Origin: Lunularia cruciata
Taxonomy: Eukaryota > Streptophyta > Marchantiopsida > Lunulariales > Lunulariaceae
DNA length: 64,000 nucleotides
Direction: 5' to 3'
Assembly: GCA_948567375.1 (NCBI GenBank)
Contig: OX419760.1
Location: 27,528,001-27,592,000, forward strand
In this document: positions 9,570-20,769 of the stretch, one piece after another
Layout: each line of letters begins with the position of its first letter
How positions within the stretch are numbered: position 1 is the stretch's first letter
Made by a program: the position numbers and the translations under genes
Notes under the pieces: model-generated
What the model was told of the DNA's origin: nothing
Database searches by the model: none
Seen by the model: only the letters and a program-made list of their open reading frames with translations

Positions 9570-10870
9570 GATGGGAGGAAGAGGAGGTTGGACACAAGAG
9601 GGAAAAGAAGATGGATTAAGGACAAAGGATTTCAACTTGGAAATATGAAAGACAAGGTGGATGTGCATGTGACAAGGCAAGGTAAGTTGATAAGCAAGAA
9701 GAGAAATGAGTTGTGTGACCTCAAAGAGTCCTATCCAATTAGGAGTAAGTTTATGAACTTGGATATCAAGTAGGAGGGGTAGGTTACTAGACAAGAGCAT
9801 GAATTTATCACCAACTTGAAAGGTGAGAACATGATGATTGTGATGACCATCTAAAACAATATATTGTTTTAGATGATTTTGGGCAACAAGGAGGTGAGAT
9901 TTGGCTTGTTGGAGAGATTGGGATATCGTGGTCAAGAAGGTTGAAGTAGAGGGACATGAGATGGAGGAAGAGCAAGAAGGGAATCTGGAACAAGTGGATC
10001 TTGGCCAAAATTGAGGAAGAAAGGAGAGAATCTAGTGCTTGCTTGTTTGAAATTATTGTATGCAAACTCCGTAGTTGCAAGACATTCATCCCAATTGGTA
10101 TGGTGAACATTGAAAAAGGCACAAAGCAATCCTCCAAGGTATGATTTGCAAGTTCAATTTGCCCATCAATTTGAGATGATAGGTTGTGGACAAAGCAAGC
10201 TTGGTGCCGAGTATCTGGAAGATTATTTGCCATAACTTTCCAATGAAGCAAAGATCACGATACCATGATGCTTGAATACATTGTCAAAGTTGATCTATGA
10301 CAAGGTTGGAGCATCCATAATATCAACGGTTGGTGCCAAATGGATTTTCTTACTACGCTTATCCACAAACACCACAATGGTTGTGTGACCTTGCTTTGTC
10401 TTGGGCAAGGATGTGATTAGATCTAAGCTCGCGTATTCCCAATGAGTAGATGGAATAAGGAGTGATTGAAGGAGGCCACTCGGTTTTTGGTTATTGGCCT
10501 TGTTGAGTTGGTAGCTCTCACATGATTGGACAAACTTCCAAACATCTTGTGCCATGTTGGGCCACCACCATTTGTGTTAGAGGGTATATAAGGACTTGGC
10601 CACACCCATGTGACCAGCAATTGGTAAATCATGGGTATCTTGAAGGTGCACAAGTCGGAGATCACTATTGGCTGGAACATAGATCCGGTCCTCATAGAAT
10701 AGAAGGCCTTCCTTGTAGGAGAAGGATTGTACTCATTGTCGCATGCTGCAAGATGACCCTGTACCATTTGAAAGAAAGGATCTTGTTGTAGAGCTGTTTG
10801 AAACTCAATTTGGACTTTAGAATCAACAAACACCATCATAATTGCCATTATGATGAGAAGACAAGACTTC
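9570..10870 (-). pseudogene. CV-3 integrase
   Basis: Right to left: the zinc region near 10580-10660 with the last Cys pair near 10500-10540 (VQSCESYQLNK; second Cys now Tyr), the core with SLDLITSLPKTKQGH near 10380-10435, HTLEDCFVPF and TNWDECLATTEFAYNN near 10050-10170, then a C-terminal region with HLVFHISKLKSFVLNPSSF near 9620-9680. The catalytic Glu is present (GAA at 10153-10155), unlike most copies here. Stops and frameshifts are many. Confidence 0.75.
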
Positions 10871-10879
10871 AAATCAGAT

Positions 10880-12190
10880 CATTGTGACAAGGCATCAAGG
10901 ATGACATGGAACTAACTAGGTTTGTACTCAATTTTGATGTCAAACAACTATAGTTGTTCCTCCCATTGATGATGTCAATTCTTCATGTGTTCCAAATGTA
11001 ATGTTTGCAACAAGGGCTTGTGATCAATTTGCATGACCACTTGTTTCCCCAAGAGATAATGCCTCCATACCTTGGTGGCATATACCATTGCTAGTTGTTC
11101 CCAATCAGATTAATTCCTTTTTGTTGTATTTAGTCTGAAAGACACAAAGGCAATGGGATGCAATCTATCTATGAATTTCTATTGCAACACGGCTCCAATT
11201 GCAAAGTTAGAAGCATCAAAATCAACCACAAATGGTACTTGAGGATCATATGGTTGAAGGATTGGTCTTGAAGATACCATATGTTTCAGCTTTTGGAATG
11301 CTTCTTTGTGCTTGTTGGTCCATTGAAACCTCAAGTTCTTTCCCAAGAGCCCGGTCAATGGTGCGGCCACATAAGCATGGTAGTGGATGAACCATTGATA
11401 AAAGCTAGCCAAACCATTAAACGCCCATACTTTAGTAGCATCCTTTGGAGTAGGCCAATCAATGATTGCCTTGATTTTCTCCTCTTCCATCTTGATCCCC
11501 TCCAATGAGATCTTGTGACCCAAGAAGGTAACTTCCTTCTACCAAAAGGCATACTTCAACTTCTTGCAATAAAACTTCCACTATTGTAGTCATCTTAGGA
11601 CTTCTCACATGTGATTCATATGTTCTATCTTTATCTTGCTGTAGATTAAGATATCATCCAAGAACACCACCATGTACCAATCCAATAGTCCATCCAACAC
11701 CTGATGCATCTAATCCATGAAGACTATTGGAGCATTAATGAGCGCTAAAGGTAGAACTCTCTACTCAAAGTGTCCATACCTTGTACAAAAGGCAATCTTT
11801 TGCATATCCTTCCTATCAATTGGGATTTGCCGGTACTCATTGCAAAGATCTAACTTGGAGATGTATCATGCTCCACTCAATTGATCAAGCAAGTCATCAA
11901 TTTGAGGCAAGGGGTATGCATTCTTCATTTTTTTTTTATTGAGCATATGATAATCAATACAGAAACAAAGTCATCCATCCTTCTTTTGAACAAATAGTAT
12001 AGGTGCTCTCAAAGGAGATGTACTATGTCTTATGAAATCTTTCTCTAACAAGCCCATGAGTGTTATTTGCAACTCCTCCAACTCCCTTGGTTAGAGCTGA
12101 TAGATTAGTCTACTCAGTGAAGCACTCCCTAGTAATAACTCAATCTTGAAGGCATACCACAATCAAAGGGTAATCCCTTTGGTAGATCAT
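10880..12190 (-). pseudogene. CV-3 reverse transcriptase and RNase H
   Basis: A 114-codon open frame (11523-11179) holds the RT thumb and the start of RNase H, with PFVVDFDASNFAIGAVLQ carrying the first catalytic Asp. Further right lie degraded RT motifs, including the polymerase-site segment near 11640-11700 and the YPLP-like region near 11910. The RNase H tail with the IDHKLL-like segment is near 11010-11040. It would copy element RNA into DNA. Multiple stops are present. Confidence 0.8.
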
Positions 12191-12199
12191 CCAGAAACA

Positions 12200-12560
12200 C
12201 GTCAACAAACTCTTGAACTATTTTAATAACCATTGCTCAATGAGGCTCTTGACTCTCCTCAGATTCTCCTTGTACAATTTGCTTGATCCACACCACAAAA
12301 ATAGACTTATCTTCCTTCAAGGTTTGCTTTATGGCTACTTTCTTGACAAACTTCCCACCTTGGCACTTCACTTCCTTCAAACCTTACTCTATGGCTGCTT
12401 TCCTTACAAACTTCCCATCTTGGGACTTCTCTTCCTTCAAAGCTTGCTCTATGGTTGCTTTCTTTACAAAATTTTCATCTTGGGACTGGCTATCTCTTAG
12501 GTGTCTTACTCAAAGGTGCCAAACAACCTAATAAAAAATTCCTACCTTGGTGTTGTACTT
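12200..12560 (-). pseudogene. CV-3 linker with internal repeats between protease and RT
   Basis: Minus-strand translation gives a Lys/Glu-rich linker with repeated 'GKF(V) K A A I E Q A' units, about 63 bp apart (12330-12490). The same repeats occur in CV-10 at 58640-58805. The function of the linker is unknown. Plus-strand open frames here are antisense shadows. Confidence 0.5.
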
Positions 12561-12569
12561 GAATTTATC

Positions 12570-12880
12570 ATGAGGTCCAATCAAATTGAACCTTATGACA
12601 TTCAAGCCAAGGTAGTCCTAGAATGATATCATAATGTAGAAGTGCCACTACAAACTCATATGCTCCAAATATTCCTTGCCAATCTTGAAGGTAATAGTGT
12701 GCAAGGTACAAAATACATAACCCTTTCTACCATCCGCCATCATTAGTCTATTTCCAATTACTAGCTTGACATGAATCCTCAATTCCTTTACTAAGTGTAT
12801 AGACATGTAATTCTCTAAACTTCCAAAATCAACCAAAATCCTACAACCACTATTGGATATCATACCTTATAAGTGAAGAA
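12570..12880 (-). pseudogene. CV-3 aspartic protease
   Basis: A 71-codon open frame (12863-12648) reads CRILVDFGSLENYMS near its start. The active-site DSGSS of the better copy CV-10 is here DFGSL, so Ser to Phe and Ser to Leu changes have hit the active loop. It lies between gag and RT as usual. Confidence 0.75.
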
Positions 12881-12989
12881 AACTTGTATAGGTTGAGCCT
12901 TTAATCCCATTGGAACTAATCAAGTTCCCAATAGGTAGCTCAGAATCTCCTATTGAGATTTTTCATTTCCCTGATCAATGTGCTCCACA

Positions 12990-13850
12990 AGTTCCATTTG
13001 GGCAATTTATCGAGGTCACCCATTCCTAAGTGGACGTTTAGCAATGAGATGTCCAACTTGGCAATAATAAAAACAACCACCATTTTTTTGTAATCTTTCT
13101 CTATACATTGTATTGAGTGGTCTCCTTTGGAGAACATCAATCTCCATTGGTGCCAATTCCTCCACCCGTGTGTAGTGTTGGTAGGTTTTGTGTAAGTCAA
13201 GGTCAAGACCAAGTTGTCGCAACCAAGGAATCAAAGTGCTCAGCAAACTGCATGGCTTCTTCCACATTTTGTGGCTCTTGCATGGTCACCTCCAATTTGG
13301 TTCATGACTTCAAGGCCCTCATGAATTGATCCAAAACTTCACCTTCTTGTTTATCTAGAATTTCTATGATGATGTTCTAGAATTGCGTGATGTAGTTCCT
13401 TACATAGCCAATCTCCTTCAACTCTGCCAACTTATCTTGTGAGGTTCGTGTGGCATTTATAGCTTGAAATTGACCAAATATTGCATTCTTGAATTCTATC
13501 CACACCAAGATTGGTGCAACAATTTGTCATTCAACTCACTCCACTTGGAATCATCACCAAATTTTTGCCAGGCCATCCAATTGGCTAGAAGCTAAGAGAA
13601 TCTACTTTCTTTCATCTTGAAGATTGGTACGTTCAAAGTAACATTCACAGTCAAACACTATGCTTGGGAGATTCTTACCTTCAAACACCTTGGGTTTTGG
13701 AAATCAGACTTGATCTCTCCATCTTGAACTACTGCTCTCTTTACATGTTCTTATCGTTGATGGTCTTCCAACTTCCAACAATCGAGTAAGGTGCTTGATT
13801 TGTTGATGCAAGGCAATGATAACATTGGGTATTTCCACCATGGCTACTAC
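12990..13850 (-). pseudogene. CV-3 gag with one degenerate zinc knuckle
   Basis: The zinc knuckle region (about 13000-13090) reads CFYYCQVGHLIAKRP, with an extra residue in the first Cys pair and the last Cys replaced by Arg. The preceding capsid-like part runs right to about 13850 with many stops. It is similar in order to CV-10 gag. Confidence 0.7.
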
Positions 13851-14099
13851 TTTATCCCACTACTCTCACTTTATCTAATTTATTAGTACATAGATACACC
13901 ACGTCCATTGTTGTCCATAAGTTACAACCAAAAGTATCAAGGGTTCCTAAGACAAGGTGATCACATGCAGAAAATCCTACCCAAAGCGTGAGGTGATGGA
14001 TTGTGTGAAATGATCCTTGGGTAGTACTTGGATACAAAAACCCCAATGGTTTAGCAGAGATGGATTTGGTGGTCTAAAAATTCCATCCATCCCATTCCT

Positions 14100-14111
14100 G
14101 CTCTAATACCA
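14100..14111 (-). promoter_or_regulatory. Primer-binding site of CV-3 (initiator Met-tRNA type)
   Basis: The minus strand reads TGGTATTAGAGC, one mismatch from TGGTATCAGAGC, complementary to the 3' end of plant initiator Met-tRNA. One base separates it from the LTR. Confidence 0.85.
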
Positions 14112-14112
14112 A

Positions 14113-14526
14113 TGTCAAAGACCAAGACCGAGGAGAGAAATAGGAGAATGGAAGATCACATTGGGATACTTCAAAGTGGGTAAACTCAAAATGCCTAGCA
14201 TGAGCTTTGGTTTTGGTATTTATAGGGAGCATACAAGGCTCTTGAGAAGTTTCTCAAGAAGCTTCCTTGAGCCACTTTCTTGGAGTGCAAGCCAAGTTAT
14301 CCAAAAAGTTTCTCAAGAAGCTTCTTTCTAGAAGTTGCCTACTTGGCTTGCAAGGTAAGCTAGTTGGAAGCTTCTAGAAGCTTCCTTCTAGAAGCTTTTT
14401 ACTTGGGGTGAAAGCTTAGCTAGATGGGAAGCTTCTTAGATACTTATGGAATATTCTTGGCTAATTTGGCCTATTCACTACTTTGTTAGCCTAACTAACT
14501 TTGTTGCTAAACTCCATATTGTTACA
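14113..14526 (-). repeat. 5' LTR of CV-3
   Basis: A 414-bp LTR in minus orientation. It starts next to the primer-binding site and ends in GTTACA at 14526. It holds GAAGCTTCTAGAAGCTTC at 14367-14384 and a TATTTATAG box near 14217. Confidence 0.85.
14367..14384. promoter_or_regulatory. Perfect four-unit heat-shock element in CV-3 5' LTR
   Basis: Same exact GAAnnTTCnnGAAnnTTC block as at 9189, at the matching LTR position. In the 5' LTR it is placed to drive element transcription. Confidence 0.6.
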
Positions 14527-14531
14527 AAAAC
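14527..14531. repeat. Target-site duplication AAAAC, right copy (CV-3)
   Basis: Exact repeat of 8942-8946, marking the other side of the insertion. Confidence 0.85.
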
Positions 14532-15041
14532 AATATGTGGACCAAAATTTTTTGTGATCTCACCTTTCAACTTGGTGATGAGGTCATACTTTCTTCTAGT
14601 AATCTACTCCCCCCACTTGATCCTCAAGTTCATAAATTTGCTCCTAAATGAGATAGGTCCATTTGATGTCACCCAAATCATTATTCCTTTTGCTTATCAA
14701 CTTGCATTGCTTTGTCATATGTAAATCCATCCTATCTTTCATGTTTCCAAGTTGAAACCCTTTTTTTCTAATCTATCTATCTTTTTCTCTCATATCCAAC
14801 CCCCTCCCCTCCCATCCATATCAACAATCATGAGGAGTATGAATTGGATTGTATCCTTGCACATAGCCACATTAAACATGGCTGCTAATAGAATATTGAG
14901 TACAAAGTCCTTTGGAAAGGATATTCCTCTCATGATGACACTTGGGAGCCTCTTTCTCATCTCTAAAATGCACAAATGGCCATTTAGGAGTTTGAAGCTT
15001 CTAGAGTGATGGGGACATCACCAACTAGTAGTGGAGAAATA
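14532..15041 (+). pseudogene. CV-2 pol, right part (integrase end and chromodomain)
   Basis: It continues the CV-2 plus-strand reading after CV-3: the integrase C-terminal region, then chromodomain-like text at about 14830-15005. It ends at a degenerate polypurine tract (TAGTGGAGAAATA) before the 15042 LTR. It is broken. Confidence 0.75.
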
Positions 15042-15535
15042 TGTAATAATATGGAGTTTATAGACAAGTTATTTGAGATTAACAAAGTAGAAAATAGATA
15101 AAATTAGCTTAGAATTATAAGAATATTATAAAAGCATCTAAAAAGCTACTAGGTACCTTTCAAGTATTGAGTAATATGCACTCCAAGTGGTGATTTATAA
15201 GAAAAAGCTTCTTAGAAAGCTTCCCGATTAGCTTAGCTTGCATGCCAAGTAGGTAGCTTCTAGAAGGAAGCTTCTTGGGAAGCTTCTTCACTAGCTTAAC
15301 TTGCATGCCAAGTAAGCAACTTTGAGATGGAAGCTACTCAAGAAGCTTCTTGGTTAGTTTGGGTTGCAATCTAAGAAGGTGACATTAAGAAGCTTCTTAA
15401 GAACCTTGTATGTTCCTTATAAATACCAAAGCCCAATCTCATGCTAGGCATTTGGAGTTTCTTTCATTCAAGAGTCCCAATGTGATTTTTCACTTTGATC
15501 TTCCATTCTACTATTTCTCTCCTCCATCTTTTACA
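15042..15535 (+). repeat. 3' LTR of CV-2
   Basis: A 494-bp LTR, TGTAAT...TTTTACA, in plus orientation, longer than CV-1's through extra GAAGCTTC-type repeats. The TATA box TATAAATACC is near 15418-15427. Confidence 0.8.
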
Positions 15536-16075
15536 TATAAGTTGCCTTTCTTGGAGTGCAAGCCAAACTAGTAGTCTAATTGGTGCACAAGTTAACTAAA
15601 AATTTACTTAGCTACAAGTTACTCTATCTTGGGAAGTTCTTAGAAGATTATTACCAAAAAGCTTCCTGGATGCTTTTAGAAATTCTTAGAATTTCTAGAT
15701 GTATGCTAATTTTACCTTCTTTTTACTATATTTAGCTTAATTTCCTAACTCAATGTTATTACATGGCTAGTTTGTGATGTCCTCATTGCCATGAAGTTTT
15801 CAAACTCTTGTTTGCTTTTTGAGCATTTTGGAGATGAGAATGAGGTTCCCATATGACATCATGAAGGGGGTGTCCTTTCAAGAAGACCTTATACTCAATT
15901 TGTCATTGGATGTCTCTCCATGAAAGAATAAATTGACTTTATTCTTCATGATTGTTAATAAGGATTGGAGGAAAAGGAGGTTGGATACAAGTAGGAATAC
16001 AACATTGATTAGAAACAATAGGTTTTAATTGTGATATATGGAAAAAAGGATTCTCATATGAATAAGAGTGCAAGT
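15536..16075 (-). mobile_element. CV-4: minus-strand stub (part LTR plus chromodomain end)
   Basis: A partial LTR (15536-15763, ending ATTACA, first part missing) is followed by the 3' end of pol: the region matching the CV chromodomain, GATGAGAA...CATGAAGG and the GATTGGAGGAAAAGGAGG block, to about 16075, where similarity ends. It abuts the CV-2 LTR directly. Confidence 0.7.
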
Positions 16076-16324
16076 GTAGTGATTCATTTTTGCAAAATTT
16101 GTGTTTGGTTTAGTTTTATGTCTTTTTCTTAAGCTTATGCTGAGTCATAGAATTTTCAAGGATAGAAAGTAGTTTTATACCACTCTCCTTTGAAGAAGAA
16201 TGAAACTGCAAGGGTAAGAAGAATGAAAAAAATGAAGACGTGCACAAAGAAGAAATGAACCCAAAGAGGGTAAGTTAGAAGAAGGTCACATTGAAGAAGT
16301 ACAAGACCAAAGCCTTTGCTGCCA

Positions 16325-16372
16325 CCGACCTTTGGCCCAAAGACCTTTGCCTTGGAAGACCTTTGCCCTAGA
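16325..16372 (+). repeat. Short GACCTTTG repeat
   Basis: GACCTTTG occurs three times within 50 bp (GACCTTTGGCCC, GACCTTTGCCTT, GACCTTTGCCCT). Related AAAGACCTTTGG text reappears near 18893, and CTTTGGCC near 32685, in other U copies. Confidence 0.6.
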
Positions 16373-17039
16373 GGAATTACAATGGTTTAAATGTGCCACC
16401 ACCTATAAATACCTGCCATTGAGAACCTTTGGCATGCACCAAAGCATTTGCATTTGGGGATTGAGACTACCCAACCACAACTCAATCATTGAATGCTTGT
16501 AACTAACAGCTAAAGTTATAAAATCAAGGCCTTATTAGCAATCCTTCACATTTTGTAAATAAAAATTAGTTATGAGCAGTCAATAGTTTCTTCCACCTCT
16601 AGTATCAAGTTTCATAGGCCTTTACAATAGAAACTTCCCTTTGACTTCATCTAAAAAAGAGAGAGATAATATGGTGAGAAAATGAAAAGTAGTGTGTGCA
16701 CCAAGGCAACACATGCAAATGCTTGAGGTTATTCTTAGATCAACATTAGAGGATAAATGAGCTTTGCATTATAAAGTAGAGGTCATCCATAGCAAGAAAT
16801 TGGGCTTCTTGCAATGGAATTGTGAATTGAGCCATCCAAGGGTGATCCAAGACATTAAAGAGAATAAATATCCCAATAATTGAAAATTTTATAGAGACAT
16901 ATTTGCCTTTATTAAGGAGCATTAGAGAAATGTCCTTGGCTTAGAGAATTCCACATTAGGAGTGATGACCTTGAAGATCTAATAGCATCAACCAAACGAG
17001 ACCTTGTAGAAGGTTTCAAAGGCTTCCTTTGATAAAGCA

Positions 17040-17340
17040 AAGACTTATAGTGGATGGGAGTAGGAAGTTCAAGGACTCTGCTCCAAGAAGGCTATTTTCA
17101 AGGTGGTCATAAAATTATTCAAGCCAAAGAGAACAACCTACTTCAACACTAGCCAAGCAGTATTCTTCCAAATCATATATGAAGAGCAATCAATTAATTA
17201 GGTACACATGTTCTATGCTCTGACCTAGAGCATGTGCAATGACATGAACAAGGATGGTGAGATGCTCTATTTGTATTATGTTTCCATATAGGAGTGAATA
17301 TCCTTACTAGAAAAAAGAAGAAGCTTTCAAGCACAACCAT
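17040..17340 (+). pseudogene. U-domain copy 1
   Basis: One plus-strand frame reads KLFKPKRTTYFNTSQAVFF, then INXVHMFYALT and GEMLYLYYVSI, interrupted by stops (X marks one). The same order of residues is found in two other places in the window. I do not recognise the family. The pattern (basic start, SQA-FF helix, later L-APFAIHFY in the other copies) suggests a folded gag-like domain. Confidence 0.55.
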
Positions 17341-18099
17341 CCAAAGTGCTATTTCTAGTCACAACAAGAGTTAAAAGCAATGTACCAAAAGTACAAAGTG
17401 GTTGATGAAGAAAAATCATAGATAGGTAAATTTGTGCCTTTAGAAGAATCAAGGAATAAATTTGGTTTCAACAAGAAGGAAAAGAGAGTGGCACTTATAG
17501 GACCAGAGGTGAAGGTAAATATGCAAGGAAGAACCCCTAGGTGGTCAATGTGTCTTTGGAAGATGAGATTGAAGACACTGATAGTGAAGGAGAGAGAAAA
17601 CTCCCTCACACTCATGGGATTGCCTTAAGAAGAGGAGGAAGATGATGAGAAATATGAAGATACCCAATTTGCCCCATAACAAGAAGAGCAGAGGGTAGAG
17701 AAAGAAAAGTTAGTTGAAGTAGAGGAAGATCAAGAAGATCCCCACCTTGAAGAAGAAGTCTACCTCAAAGGTACCCATAATCAAGAAACAAGACCTTTGG
17801 GTACAAATAGTGAGGAAAAAGGAGAACTTTAGGCCAAAGGACAACACCAAGCCAAAGATGAGATAAGAACCAAGAGAGATAAGGAGAACAAAGACAAAGA
17901 GCCAAAGCAACCAAGAAGACAAGAAGAATATAGGGTTAATATAAAAGGCAAAGGAGAAAATCTTTTGGAGGTAGAAACTACTAGTAGTGAGTATACCTTT
18001 CTTCCAACCCCAATCACAAAGAGATTAATGTTTGTGATCTCAAGATTCCTACCTAGATGTCACATATTACACCTCATTTGTATTAAGACTGTACAAAAA

Positions 18100-18720
18100 C
18101 TCTTACTCAATAAGTGGAGCAAGCCAAGGCAAAGGACAAGATAAAGAAGGCACATAACTTGTACAAGGAGGAAGAAAAGAAGTTGAGTGAGCTAATACAC
18201 AATAATTCCAAGGTGAAGAACAAAATGTTGTTCTTCTTGTAGAATAGTCCAAGCACAAGGAAGAAATTAGGAATTTACAAGGAGAATTGAGAGCACTTTG
18301 GCTAAATGCCAAAGATAAGAAGCAATTATATGAGGAGTGCTTGAAAGCAAGGAACAAGGAGGTGCAAAGAATTTGAGTGGAGTTGGAGAAAGCCACGATT
18401 TTCTTGGTAACTATAGATGTATAGTTTAGCAAGTATTGTAGAAAATTGGTTGCCCAATTGGAAGTGATGGCTACAGATCTAGAGAAAGAGTGGGAGAAGA
18501 AGGAAAAAATTGACTCCAAATGAGGGAGGAGTTTGATAGCCAAAGCCCAAGCGGTCTGCATTTACCTAGAAGATGAAAAGACAAAGATACTCCAATGGAT
18601 GGAGGAAATTAAGGACCATTTGGTGGGTCTTGCGGAGAAGGTAATACAAGTTGCACCAAACTTCACAAGCTAAAGCTATAGATTTAGACTTTGGAAGCAA
18701 AGGTCTACTCAAGCAAGCAA
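18100..18720 (+). pseudogene. U-1 coiled-coil tail
   Basis: Plus-strand frames give Lys/Glu-rich heptad-like text such as AKDKIKKAHNLYKEEEKKL, broken by stops and frameshifts. It resembles the tail at 33390-33610. The long minus-strand open frame here (18561-18103) is an antisense shadow. Confidence 0.45.
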
Positions 18721-18944
18721 CTTGATCAACTGGCTATGCAACTACAATAGCATACGGACTGGAGGTTTGTTGAATAAATAGATACACTACTTCTTGAATT
18801 TGTATATTGTAAGGGAAAGATATATATGTTGACTAGGATCTATAGCAAAAAAGGTAGTTCTTTGCAATAGGGTAGCCAAAGATCTTTATAGTCAAAGACC
18901 TTTGGGTGGTATGCTAATTGTAGCTAAAAGCCTAGATATATGAA

Positions 18945-19297
18945 AATATTCTAAGTGTTTGATGAAACTATTCAAGCCAAATAGAATGACTTATCTTACC
19001 AATAGTCAAGCCGCCTTCTTTGAGTCCATGTAACAAGGAGAACCTATAAATTGGGCAAGCATATTTTACTTTTAGGTAAGGAATTTGCACAAAGAATTTG
19101 AAGTAGACAATGGAGCTACCTACTTAGCCCCATTTGCCATACATTTCTACATGGAGCTAGATATTTTCATCAAAGGAAGAGCACATGAGGTTCCTCCACC
19201 ACTTCCATTAAATGGAGCACTTTGCCTCACACCTAAAGGTAAATCACTAATTAAGAAGGACTATATAGTAGATGCAAAGTATGCTGAAACTAAATAA
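18945..19297 (+). pseudogene. U-domain copy 2
   Basis: KLFKPNRMTYLTNSQAAFF, a stop, GEPINWASIFYF, then a 70-codon open frame (19085-19297) with HKEFEVDNGATYLAPFAIHFY. It is the best-kept copy of the domain. The segment from NWA to HFY is close in length and order to copy 3 (31960-32240). Confidence 0.6.
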
Positions 19298-19589
19298 TTT
19301 ATGCTAATAGAGGAGGAAGGGACTACTCCAAAGACCATCAAGAAGAAGAGGAAACCCCTCAAAAGCCACAAAGAACAGCCAAGAAATTGAGGATGAATCC
19401 TCAAGTGATTGATGTATCATCATATGAAGAAGAGGGAGCCCAAAGATTCCAAGGAGGAGGAGTAAGAAGAAGAAGAGAAAGGTCCCTTACCTTATAGGGG
19501 CTTTTCACAAGAACCCCATGTCAACTTAATAAAAGTATAAATGATAAGAATAGGTTGTTCTTGCAAGGATGAAGTTTGAACTTGATTAG

Positions 19590-19830
19590 ACAAAGAAGGA
19601 AAGGTGTCACAAAGAGAAATTCACTTATTGTTACATATTTAACTCTTGGGCAGAATCCATCCTTAAAGAGTTTAGTGGCACCCACCATCGTACACTATGG
19701 AAAAGAGAAAAGAAAATCAAAATTCACTTTCAAAAAAGATTTAGTTCACATGGGCTCTTGAAGTTGATGGTTTAGTCCGCTCTAAAGGTCACTTCAACTC
19801 CAAGGGTACTCTACATTGCAAGTCAATGCT
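19590..19830 (+). repeat. Block shared between U-2 and U-4
   Basis: Text such as TTTAACTCTTGGGCAGAA, then CACTATGG-AAA and TAGTTCACATGGG, aligns in order with 50540-50740 (TTTAACCTCTTGGGTAGAA...). It links two U-type regions 31 kb apart. Coding status is unclear. Confidence 0.55.
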
Positions 19831-20769
19831 CCAAAGGTTAATACCACTATGAATGCCACTCCCAACCCAAAGGTGTAGGTCATTATACAAGTGGTCCAAA
19901 CCTTGGAAGTCATAACTTTCCCAAAGTTTATTTACACTTTGTGTACTACAACACTTGTAGTAACATTCTACCGTTCTTTTTATATGTTCTAGACTTTTTA
20001 TTATATGTGGTACTCCAAAGTCTCCTAGTCCTCTATGACCTTTCAATGTACCACTCCAAGCCTTTGCTATTTTAGGGATCCAACATGCCAATTGGGTATG
20101 TATGAAATCCCACACTATTATGCCTATAGTCCTACTTTGAGTTCCTCACCACTCCTTGATCAAGCACTATGAAAAACACACAACATTGATAACAATACTT
20201 TGAGGATCTTGGAGGTCCCCATGCATCTACTTTAGATAATAGAATCCAATTCATGCACACCAAGTCATGTATTGAGCATATAAAAAATTGAATGAAAAGA
20301 TTGAGATCTGAACTTGGATTACTTTGGGACTCAATTCTTTGTACTTCCTACTAAATAAGATAGGACAATGGTAGTGCATAGCCCAAATCCCCTTATTAAC
20401 TCTACTCCTATCAACGCTAATCTTCTCTGACCCTCTTATGTTATCCTTACACAAGATCCATGGAGGCACGGCTTACATGGCAATGTCTAGGTTGTAGACT
20501 TTGCTTGTTGTTTTGTTCCAATTGAGCATTGGGAGAATGGTCCCAATGACTTGTGATTACAAAAATGGTCCTAATGTACACAATCATTACTACACTAAAG
20601 TTCTATACAAATATTAAAGTAAAAAGATATACCACCTCAAAGATGTGCCACTATGAAGATATTACCACCACAAAGTTGTTTACTCATCATGTATCTATTT
20701 ACACTAATGAGTTTAGCTACCTTCTCCTCTACATAATCAAATTAGCCTATTGATTTTATCTTTATATTC

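Larger units (their letters stand above)
8947..14526 (-). mobile_element. CV-3: complete but decayed chromodomain Ty3/gypsy element
   Basis: A 5.58-kb minus-strand element with two LTRs (8947-9349 and 14113-14526), a primer-binding site (14100-14111), a polypurine tract next to 9349 and the 5-bp target duplication AAAAC. Right to left it holds gag, protease, RT, RNase H, integrase and chromodomain, the Ty3/gypsy order. It sits inside CV-2, so it is younger than CV-2. Every coding part is broken. Confidence 0.9.
16076..18800 (+). mobile_element. U-1: decayed element with gag-like domain and coiled coil
   Basis: An unrecognised repeat type. It has an LTR- or leader-like part (16090-16680, with TATAAATACC near 16407), a plus-strand domain at 17040-17340 that recurs at 18945 and 31960, a Glu/Lys-rich region (17620-17990) and a coiled-coil-rich tail (18100-18720). 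No RT is seen. The boundaries are approximate. It could be a non-autonomous LTR element or a little-known gag-only family. Confidence 0.5.

Noticed and set aside
12213-12531. Plus-strand frames with repeated LLYGCF / FTKFSSWD text
   Set aside because: Antisense reading of the repeated CV-3 linker; the same appears opposite the CV-10 linker (58604-58946).
14100-14111. Possible tRNA gene fragment
   Set aside because: It is only a 12-base primer-binding site next to an LTR; no cloverleaf is present.
17710-18017. Minus-strand hydrophobic frames that look like membrane proteins
   Set aside because: Antisense of acidic/basic plus-strand text; Leu/Phe/Ser richness follows from purine-rich DNA on the other strand.
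18103-18561. 152-codon minus-strand open frame, Ser/Leu/Phe-rich
   Set aside because: Antisense of a Lys/Glu-rich coiled-coil region; GAA/AAG-rich DNA gives long TTC/CTT frames on the other strand.
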